Assembly (NCBI GenBank): GCA_016617855.1
Contig: JAECUM010003654.1
Location: 1-64,000 of the forward strand
Source: Megalonaias nervosa
Lineage: Eukaryota > Mollusca > Bivalvia > Unionida > Unionidae
Direction of reading: 5' to 3'
Length of the DNA stretch: 64,000 bases
The first letter of the stretch is position 1. The number at the start of each line of letters is the position of its first letter. The translations under genes were made by a program, and so were the position numbers. The notes under the pieces are model-generated. The model made no database searches and had not been told where the DNA came from. It was given only the letters and a program-made list of their open reading frames with translations. Shown here one piece after another: positions 55,431 through 64,000 of the stretch.

Positions 55431-57925
55431 CATTTTCGTGATTATGGTCTGGATTTATTACATGAAGTAACTTACATCGGATTCCAGCAGCGTCTGCCAA
55501 TTTAATCGTATTGAAGTGTGTTGACATCGGCGTGCGTGTTTCTGTTCTGTCATTGAATGATTCAGATCATAATGTGGGAAAAATATGAAGTCTTTCAATT
55601 GCAATTATCGAAAAGACGCTGTGGAATTTTATGTTTATTTCATTTTGAGTGCAGTAAGCAGGATGTAACTGCACTTGGAATAAACTCGAAATTACAGTAC
55701 AATTTCGAACTGTGTAATCAAGCTTGAGAACCCATGACATGGCTCATGTAATTCGGATTTGCAAAACTACTAAAGTACATTTTGAGGAAATTCAGTGTAG
55801 AGGGTCGCCCCACTGTGAGGTTTTGGTTGTGGGGGATTGGGGGTGGGGTGCCTCCAATATTTATTTAAATTATTGTAGAAGTCCCACCCAGGCTCGATTT
55901 TGGTTGGAAGTTGATTTAGTGACAGTTAGATATACAGCTCCGAGCCCCCAGTCAGCAATACCGACGGTTAAATGATTAAAGATACAAAAAGGGTGAAGTT
56001 CAATAATAACAATTTAATAACAGTTAAAGGATCAATAGTTCGAATTTCCCAAATACAATTCTTCCGCTCGACCCTTTTCTAGCCTATCGCATCATTTGAT
56101 TCGTAGTGTGAGAGATTTCCACCTGTCCTTGTGTACTACTCATCTGCGTACTCCTCTCTATCTCCTAATTCCCTCTCGTCCTCCCTGACTCCCTCCAAGT
56201 TCCTTCTCCTCCTCCTTCTCTATTTCCTCCTCCAGACCACTTTCCTCCTCCTCTCCTTCCATCCCTCTTTCTATGTCGACTGCACGTTGTCGACTCCGAC
56301 TGCACTCTCAGTCTCACTTCCGTCTCCCTCTTAGAGACTCGGGACTACTAACTTGCACCGGAAGTTCTGTCCCCGAAAAGCTTCCTGTGAAAACACAAGG
56401 ATGGTACAATATTTTCCTCAGCGCTCACGTCTCACACTACACACAGCCTATCATCAGATAAGGCTATTAAATTTCACCGGTCACGCATTCATTCACACCG
56501 AAATACGCATACATTCTTGTATCATAAAACACAACATAATAACACAACATGATGAAAGCATGGTATTAATTACTCTTATACATACAACAATAAATTGCTT
56601 CACATCAGTACATACTCATAATTCCATTACACAAACCAATAAACAACAATCAGACGCATATCTTTACATCACAACTCATACCAAATATACAAATATTCAA
56701 ATATCCATGCTCTGATATATTCACACATCTATCGTAACTAATCGTACATACATCAATCCTTTTCCTAAACTCCAATTCAAACATGCGTAAACTCTAACAT
56801 AACGCATTACTAAAGGTACTGGTTACTACGAAGTAACCTACCAGCGAATTACAATATTAATTCTGACGAACTAGCAATCTACATAATTCTCTACGTAAAC
56901 TCAAATTCATGTCTCAAATACGCTTATAAATGAAACACTACAAGGTAATTCTACATGCTAAAACAATCCCAGTAATTAAGTATACATGCTACAAATACTT
57001 ACAATTATGACGCCTTAATATTTTGCAAAAATCGAGCAAATAGCTTACTGACCTTGTCGAAGCTTTTCCTTGTCTTACAATTCTGGTCCTAAGATTCCCG
57101 CCAAATTACGAGTGGCTTCTCTCGGAGTATCCTTTCGCTTAAACCCGCTAGATCTACTTCTCATAATCTGCCCAGGTATACTGATAAATTTACTGCACGT
57201 TTAAGCTAAAATTTCGATCTAAGATTTACTCCCACCCCCTATCTTAATTCCGATTGGATGTCGCTGTGGACGGTCCCAATCAAACTTACTGACAATGTCT
57301 TTTCGCTTGTCTGTCTACGTGGCGGGTGAGAACACGCCCCGTGCACCCTGCGGGCTTCCTTTTGATCCGGGGACCCATGTTTTAACGTCTGGGTGTGAGG
57401 ACGACAAGCCCTTTGACTGGCGGCTATTCTATGATCTGGGTGGCTGGCGACTTGCATAATCAATTAACATTGCTTGCGGCTATGTTTACACATCAAACGC
57501 GGTCATAATATATCCAAGTTTATAAATTTCCTGATACCTGGACTGCGAAACGTGACACCCAGGATGTAAAATTGTAAGTATATTTTTGCCATTTTTATTA
57601 CCAGCTATAGAAGACAGTTTATGTCTTATAACTTGCATGTTATTGTAAGGACCCTGTCTAGTGTCTATACCTAGCCTAAATCTGAAACATTGTATCAAAA
57701 AAGTTAGCGCGGAATGTGCCAAAGCAGTTTGTATGTGTCAGTCCACTAAACATCTGCTTTAGTTCATTCAGAAACCAACTGGTTGTTTACAATAGAAAGT
57801 AGTTCGTTTATTCGCGTGAATGCAGTATGAATTGAGCGCGAGGAGTTCAGTATTTCGCAAAATACTGCACGATTCTGACAATGTAAAGTTAACGGGAAAA
57901 AAAATTAGCATATAATAATAAAGGA
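55431..57925 (-). mobile_element. Composite repeat, copy 3: inverted, 5'-truncated and split
   Basis: The reverse complement of the core: 55431-55795 corresponds to the middle of copy 2 (about 54605-54985), and after an insertion it resumes at about 57561 and ends at 57925 ('agcatataataataaag'). About 300 bp of the core adjoining the palindrome are missing from this copy. With copy 2 it forms a large inverted repeat centred on the palindrome. Confidence 0.8.
55796..57557 (-). mobile_element. LTR-like insertion (solo LTR?) in composite repeat copy 3
   Basis: The element core 'gaggaaattcag|gatgtaaaa' is interrupted by 1.76 kb. On the minus strand the insert begins TGTCACGTTTCGCAG and ends CGACCCTCTACA, the TG...CA ends of an LTR. 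A 'aataaatattgg' with AATAAA lies near its 3' end (about 55860). The flanking 5-mers are TTCAG and CCCAG, so only CAG is duplicated. It contains a pyrimidine-rich stretch (56140-56340) and no coding domain. There is no second LTR or internal gene, hence solo LTR or another non-autonomous insertion. Confidence 0.55.
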
Positions 57926-57941
57926 TATACAATTTATCAAT

Positions 57942-57964
57942 TAAAAAAAAAAAAAAAAAAAAAA
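57942..57964. repeat. Poly-A run next to the Penelope-like element end
   Basis: About 22 A residues on the plus strand between composite repeat copy 3 and the stop codon of the Penelope-like reading frame. Confidence 0.9.
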
Positions 57965-57965
57965 T

Positions 57966-58686
57966 TTATACAATTTTATATAGTGCATTGGTATTAAGGC
58001 CATTAGGATACAAAGTATCTAATTTATGAATCCAGTAAGTTTCTTTTATGAGTCTATTCATGTCTCCATGCACAATATCTATTGGCATGAAAGAAAAATA
58101 GAGTAGAGAGTGATTATTGCTATTAAAATGTGTTGAAATATTAGAGGAAAACTGAGGATCTCTATAATTTTTTATATGAAAGCGATGATTATTCATTCTC
58201 TTAGAAACTTGTTGAAGTGTTTGTCCAACATATAGCATATTACATTTTTTACAGGTTATCAAATAAATCACATCAGTTGATATGCAGTTAGTGTTATAAC
58301 GTAGAGAAAATACCTCTTTAGTATGAGCGCTACTGAAAGAAGCACTTTCTCTTATGTTTGCACATTGAGAGCATATATGTTTATATGTTTTTAAATCATT
58401 CAACGAATTTTGTAATTGACAATCATCTGAAATAATGCGTCGGTGTCTTTTGGCCTGGCTATATGGTATACCGTTTTTACATGACATGGGATGACATGAA
58501 GAATATTCCACATACTGGTGGATATTAGTTTCCTTGACATGAATATTTGTAGAGACAGTGTTGTCAATATTTTTAATTACATTTACATCTAAAAATGAAA
58601 CATGCGTACTAGATGCAGTATAAGTAAATTTAATTGTCGGATGAAAATGATTTAGGCGATCAATGAATTTTTCCAGTTTCTTTCAA
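57966..58686 (-). pseudogene. Penelope-like retroelement, 3' end: RT end plus GIY-YIG endonuclease
   Basis: The open frame reaches from a stop near 58687 to the TAA at 57966; the GTG at 58511 is internal, not a start. Upstream of it, DRLNHFHPTIKFTY and HVSFLDVNV followed by HQYVEYSSCHP are the conserved end of Penelope-like reverse transcriptase. GIPYSQAKRHRRI is the RT-endonuclease linker. VIYLITCKKCNMLYVGQT is the GIY-YIG core with the CxxC insert of these elements, and KETYWIHKLDTLYPNGLN carries the catalytic Glu and the usual C-terminal end. The endonuclease would nick target DNA. The catalytic RT part (YVDD region) is absent, so this is a 5'-truncated, dead copy, although the surviving frame is intact. 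Confidence 0.85.
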
Positions 58687-59600
58687 TATATTTTGTGCCT
58701 GAAGAAACATGTATTAAATGCGAAACTAGTTGTACAGAACTATCGGCGTTTGTGTCGTTTTTTATCCCAATACTCACAAAAAGAAAATACAAGTTCTTTT
58801 CATTAACTATATTTTAATGCAAAAACCGTTCAATTGCATGGATTTTTTTCTGTGATAGTGAGATCAATGGCTGTATTACTGCACTGATAAAAAGAAATTT
58901 AGAAATTTTACAATAAATCTTGGAGAGTGACTTTTTACAAATTTAGCCCATGCATATAATGCTTCAAAATATGTATTTTGTAAAATTTAATGACCTTTGT
59001 ATACAAAATTGAAGAGATGTTTATTATCGTTAATGCATTTCTTGCACGGATTGATATGGTGAAAATTGTTGGGGTACTGTGGAAACATCACAGAGCGGCC
59101 GTATCCAACAGACTTCAGAGCATCACGTCTTCGAACAAAAGACTTTAATTATTTCTGAGTTTACCAGTAAGGATTACGGTTCTTTTTTTTCTGCATTCAA
59201 CTTTGAATTATGTGACCTTTACAAGCTTGTAGTCTACATGGGCAAAAAGCGCTGTTCGCAAATTTTGTTTGTCAGATAATTTCGGTTTTCATTTAACATC
59301 GATCGTTTTCAAACATGTTATAAATATGACGAGAGTTAAAATCGCTTCCTATTACTATGTTTAATCAGTATTTTCCCCTAAAAGCTTGAATTTTTTGTTG
59401 TAGATTGTAACAGGTACTGTATGGATTACTGTGAGAATCAGGTCATGCAAGCTAGTTAATGACTATTTGCATGATTCATGTGGAAACTACTTTTAGAAAG
59501 ATTAATACTTGAAGCATGCAAACTTTTCTTTTGGAATTCTTTTTTAGGCATGTTTTATAGCACCTCCTCGTTAATTACATCAATGTATACTCCGGTCTAG

Positions 59601-59672
<72 letters not shown>

Positions 59673-60079
59673 TAATAAGCTTAAATATGGAAACACAAGT
59701 CTGAATAACAATCATAAGGGTAGATATATTTTCTAAATGGGCAAAGAAAGTAGCTCCAAAGTGATACCGCCACTGTGGCGATAAAATGGTATTGTCAATG
59801 TGGCAATATCAATTTTCCCCCACTGATACATTTCAATATATCGTTATGAATATATACTTTCAGTATCTCGTTATGAAATAATATAATGAAATCCGCATTT
59901 TTTTTTTTTACAGTGAGTCAAAACGGTAATTTTCTTACTTCTTTATGCCTGGTCGTACTTTATCAGATGTTTTCTTAGATTTTTTATTTAAAAAAAATTA
60001 AAATATCAGCTGTAACTGATGTGCACGTTTTCAGGAGTTCAGCCTCTTCTTAAAGTAACGTTTGTTCTTTAACCATGTC
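58687..60079. other. Non-coding with a (GA)n microsatellite
   Basis: (GA)n at 59604-59669. The sequence up to about 58790 may still belong to the Penelope-like element in other frames, but I cannot align it. No gene is recognised. Confidence 0.45.
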
Positions 60080-60262
60080 GTGGAGCTGCGATGACCCTGT
60101 GCCTATCATGCCGGACGTAAAACCGAAAAGGGTTCAGCCATCGTATTAGCCAGGGTGAGCTACTGTGGTGTGTAACTGGGCAACACACATTACTCTAATA
60201 GCCCTGGCACTAAATAACCTTTATATGTCGCTGTGACTTAAAAAACAAAAACAAAACCATTT
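60080..60262 (+). repeat. Possible SINE-like repeat with A-rich tail
   Basis: A GC-richer stretch in AT-rich surroundings that ends 'gtgacttaaaaaacaaaaac' plus 'aaaacc', recalling SINE ends with (AAC/AAAC) tails. It also contains 'ccggacgtaaaaccgaaaag'. No clear A or B box is seen, so the call is weak. Confidence 0.3.
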
Positions 60263-63200
60263 TAGCCGGTTCTTCCCGAAGGCAAATTTAACGATTGATT
60301 GTGATGTTTCTCGCACATGTAACTCGTCTAATTTACGTATAGACAGAAAGTGTATAGACAATGATAACAAATGTTAATCCATATTTCCCCTTTAACGGCC
60401 CTGAAATTAGGAAAATGCCACTGAAAGAAAGTCTTTCGAATTCATTAAATAATATTCAATCAACTGTTACTGATCATTTACTTCCAGGCACTTATTAAAT
60501 CCCTGCTGTTTAAACAGTGGCGTACAAAGAGTAAATGACGCCCAATGGCGACGATGATGGCCCAAGAGGGTTTTGGTGCCCCAAGACCTCTAGAGCCCCC
60601 CCCCCCGTAGTACGCTACTGTGTTTAAGCAATATTGTAAGCAACTGTTTAAGAATTGTGTGCGTATTATTAAAAATATATCTTTATTTTGACGCTGTAGC
60701 ATTATGTTTGGATGTGATCCATTTGCAATCTCTAAAGTTGCACACTCCGACATCTCTGCAAGTGTCAGACTGGACAAAATAGATAATAAATAATAATCTT
60801 GTGCAAGTTGAACAAATCTGCAACATAGCACGTTGTCAAGAAAAAATTCAATATTTCGTTGTTCCTAATTCTTACAGGAATTAACAAGCATTTTAGAAAG
60901 GGACCCGGTTGCAATATATTGGTGTAGAATGTTGCAGATTTGATTTCAACCACGCATCCACCACGCATATTCTTGTTTAAAATAAAGGTGCATTTGTGAA
61001 TTTTGGTAGCCTGATCTGCGCCAGGAAAAGATAACTGTATTACCACAGATAGACCTTTCAGAATGGACGCTCTGTTAGACAGCACTCCATTAGAGACAAA
61101 ACGAAGAGTGTCAGCTTCATACTCATGACTGGCTTAATAGTTTACCTCCGTGTCAACGATTGGCCCGTCTTTGGATTTGTCAGTTATATAACGTGATCGT
61201 TTGTTTGCATCTTTTGTCCGGCTTTCTTTTAGAAAATAAGGTGAAAAATCTTTGCTTCTTTGTATAGCAATTCCCCACAAATTCGTGCCGCTTTTTAATA
61301 CTCAGGACTGATTCAATTCAAGTGCTTGGGGGAGGGGTGTTTCCAAAATTTCCAAAGGTCTCTGACTTCCCTCGAAAGGGCACAAAAGCAAAAGTTTATG
61401 TGTCTATTTACTCAAAGTGTGCATATTATCCTATATAAACGTGCGCACGAATAACATGTTTCCAGTGACTGTACGTTTGCGTACTTTTTTTTTGGGGGGG
61501 GTGAGTGCTTCTTTAGCTTGCTTGGTAACCTGGACCACCACCACCCCTCCGGCTCTGATTCCATTAAACATACCCAATCAACATGTCAGTGTTCATATCC
61601 AGTACATTTTTTGTCACGTGCATGTAATTTTCTCATGTTTTTAATAGCTGCCCATAAGGTACAAATTTTAAAGTATCACCAAGCCCCTTTAAGAGGATAC
61701 ATAAAAGCTAGCTTCATTCAAATAATTGCTCATAAAAGTTTTCGAATTCTACAGTATTATCTGGCTCCGTTAGAAGGGACCATCGTGCTGATGGACAGAC
61801 AGTAAGATAATATTCAAAATAACGAGAATCAATAAATGGTAATCTATTTTCTAGGAAGGCGGGAAAGGAGCTTCTGTATCATGTGATAGGAACTTTCGAG
61901 ACCACATTATTACAAGCATATATGTATATGAAAGTAAATTCTAGAATCGAACTTCTCATTAAAAACTGAAGGATTTGACAGAATCTGTAATTATTTTTAC
62001 TACTTTTTTTTTTTTTGTTCCTCCAATTAACATTGTCAGTCTACATTCAACTAATTCTCAAAGGGTCAAGGCTATCGTATTGTTAAAACATTCGAGATGT
62101 TGTCAAATGTTGTTTTTATTTTTTCTTTGCAGGGGTGGGTTTGCTTCAACCTACGAAATAATTTCTGGTCAAAAACTATTTTAGTAATTTGTCTTGAATA
62201 TTTCGAATAATATTATAAACGGTTTCTTTGCTCTTCTGAAGAACCTTTACTTACTTTTACACCTAGGCAGGGGTTATACTTACTTGCAAAAGTGCCAATT
62301 TTCACCAATGCATGAATGTACACATTATAGTTATTCTGAAATAGCATCGCAAACGGGGTCTCAAAACTTTCATTCCGTACTTTTCCTGTTTAAAGCGGAA
62401 TTCGTCTTTTATTTCCCATCGAAAGTTCAAAGCTCTCGTAATGAAGCTTTCAGCATTAGAGTAGATCAGGCTGAAATTCGTAGAACATTTACACTTGACA
62501 TTCAGTGGCAGTGCAACATCTGCATTATTACATTTCATAACAGCGATAAATGTCAGAGTAAGTATAGGTTTACAGGAGACTATGAAAATATGCTGGAATG
62601 CCGCTGATTTTGATCTAATGATGAAATATTGGAACATATAATATGGCTGCGATAAGCGTTGACATTAAGATCTTGATATTTGCTCTTGGTTAAAGTAAGT
62701 GTCAGTTGTCATTATTATTTATCTTTTTAATATACTTTAACGGCGTAATCCCATGGAAACAATTAAATCAATTCCGTTATTAATGCTAGTAATGACACCA
62801 GTTTTTGCAATATGAATCTCACGCCAAATTGCGCGCGCGCTTGCGGAGGTGTGGGGACGGCGAGAGTCCATCGAATCCAACCTAAAAATCAATCGGTAAA
62901 CATCACAACTTTTTCTTTAAGTACATTGGTTCTTTCATATCGATCATAAGCACAATACAAACAATTTCCTCACAGATGGAAATCGTCCGATATATCTTCT
63001 GTTTGAACTAAAAGACTCCATCTCCACTCCTGCAAGTAGCCTTTTGAGTTTGTCGCAACAACGTTTAAATGAGGTACAATTCCTGAGTGTTATGTCGAAT
63101 CGACAGTATAATCATGATGTGCACGTCTGAGTTTGAAAGCACGCGCTACTTTGAACAATTATGATGGTTACTTTAAATCTAGAAAACCAAATGACTTTGT

Positions 63201-63527
63201 TTTTTTTTTTCACTACATGTGAATAACGTCTAATTAAGTTATTGTAGGAAAGGAAATAAGTCGTACCTAACAAGTGTAATTTGCTCTGAGTAAACATCGG
63301 TTATGTGAGATCAAGATTTTAGTGGGCCCACAGAAGTTTCGTCGCTTGGTCTAAGATACCGCCTCTTTTGACAAATCTATAGTTGACACCTGATGGGTAT
63401 AATTTATTTCTAAATTCGATTTATTGATGATTTCATCGATTTCTCATCTTAAGAATCTCGCCGGTCATCGCTCAGAAACGCATGAGAAAACTCGGTACTA
63501 TATACTTCCACTACGATATCTTGCGAT

Positions 63528-63529
<2 letters not shown>
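60263..63529. other. Non-coding, no feature seen
   Basis: AT-rich, with C, G and T homopolymer runs near 60597-60606, 61488-61501 and 62004-62017. Frames up to 137 codons (62194-62607 plus, with 62302-62637 on the opposite strand) carry no recognisable domain. Confidence 0.45.

Positions 63530-63595
<66 letters not shown>
63530..63595. repeat. (GA)n microsatellite
   Basis: About 66 bp of pure GA. The frame over it (63424-63723) is an artefact. Confidence 0.95.
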
Positions 63596-63601
<6 letters not shown>

Positions 63602-63979
63602 TTGTTTTCAGGGTCTTACAAAATAAAAGTGTAACAACATGTAGCCTTCGTTTGACCATGTATGCGTTTTATGTGTTCTGCGCACTCTTGATATTCTGTA
63701 AACAGTATATTCCAAACATTTAGAGTTGTGGTGTGTGTAAGGAACATATTGTACAGCTTCGGATATATTTTGCCTTTCTCTGGGACGGAGAGATGGGGCG
63801 AGCAAACATGTTTGTCTAAATTTCCGCACTTTTTTTCCTCTGACAGTCAAGAAACGAAATCCTCGTATAATGGGAACCACTTATATGAGATGGACTGTTC
63901 TCAGTTGTCAGTTCCTCCGTTAGCACAAGTTTCTTATTGCTATTCCTCCGAAACTGATTGGAGGGTTGTCATGAAACAT

Positions 63980-64000
63980 CACACACACACACACACACAC
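63980..64000. repeat. (CA)n microsatellite, cut by the window end
   Basis: Pure CA reaching the last base of the window. Confidence 0.9.

Noticed and set aside
62194..62637. 137-codon plus and 111-codon minus ORFs
   Set aside because: They overlap on opposite strands in AT-rich DNA and show no domain or codon signal that I can defend.

Overview
The window is nuclear DNA from an animal, most likely a mollusc. The evidence for that is indirect: AT-rich sequence with many (TA)n, (CA)n and (GA)n microsatellites, tRNA-derived SINEs with (AAC)n tails and a 'GGCGTTAA' 3' body of the type I recall from molluscs, an I-group LINE of molluscan style, a Penelope-like element and a Polinton-like remnant. 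I see no rRNA gene, no intact tRNA gene, no CRISPR array and no bacterial gene organisation.

Layout. 1-5.8 kb: one very long ankyrin-repeat open reading frame built from about 26 tandem 67-residue (201-bp) units. It is cut by the left edge of the window and is followed by broken copies of the same unit. This is the only convincing intact host coding region. 5.8-12.8 kb: non-coding DNA with two decayed tRNA-like SINE heads, a (TA)n(GT)n tract, a 37-bp minisatellite of about 23 units and a truncated SINE. 12.8-14.4 kb: a frameshifted copy of a multi-copy, transposon-like protein family. 15.2-17.2 kb: a composite repeat made of 30-bp and 39-bp minisatellites, a 1.1-kb core and a 123-bp near-palindrome. 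19.2 kb: a SINE. 20.6-26.3 kb: a full-length but mutated LINE on the minus strand, flanked by a 15-bp target-site duplication and carrying ORF1, endonuclease, reverse transcriptase and RNase H.

28.5 and 30.8 kb: further SINE copies. 31.1-34.7 kb: a less AT-rich block of decayed virus-like genes. It holds a retroviral-type integrase on the plus strand and a family-B DNA polymerase C-terminus on the minus strand, so I read it as a Polinton/Maverick (or adintovirus-like) fossil. A further broken minus-strand coding stretch in it is unidentified. 38.6-46.7 kb: an old tandem segmental duplication, interrupted by a probable solo LTR that sits in a (TA)n tract. 49.9 kb: a perfect 101-bp tandem duplication. 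51.5 kb: a fragment of the same LINE family on the plus strand. 54.1-57.9 kb: a second copy of the 15-17 kb composite repeat, followed head-to-head by a third, inverted copy that a 1.76-kb LTR-like insertion has split. 58-58.7 kb: the 3' end of a Penelope-like element with its GIY-YIG endonuclease. 58.7-64 kb: non-coding DNA with microsatellites.

Apart from the ankyrin ORF, nearly everything recognisable is mobile DNA at different stages of decay. The most unusual items are the palindrome-ended composite repeat (three copies), the Polinton-like fossil with an unassigned gene, and the homogenised ankyrin array that ends in decayed units.
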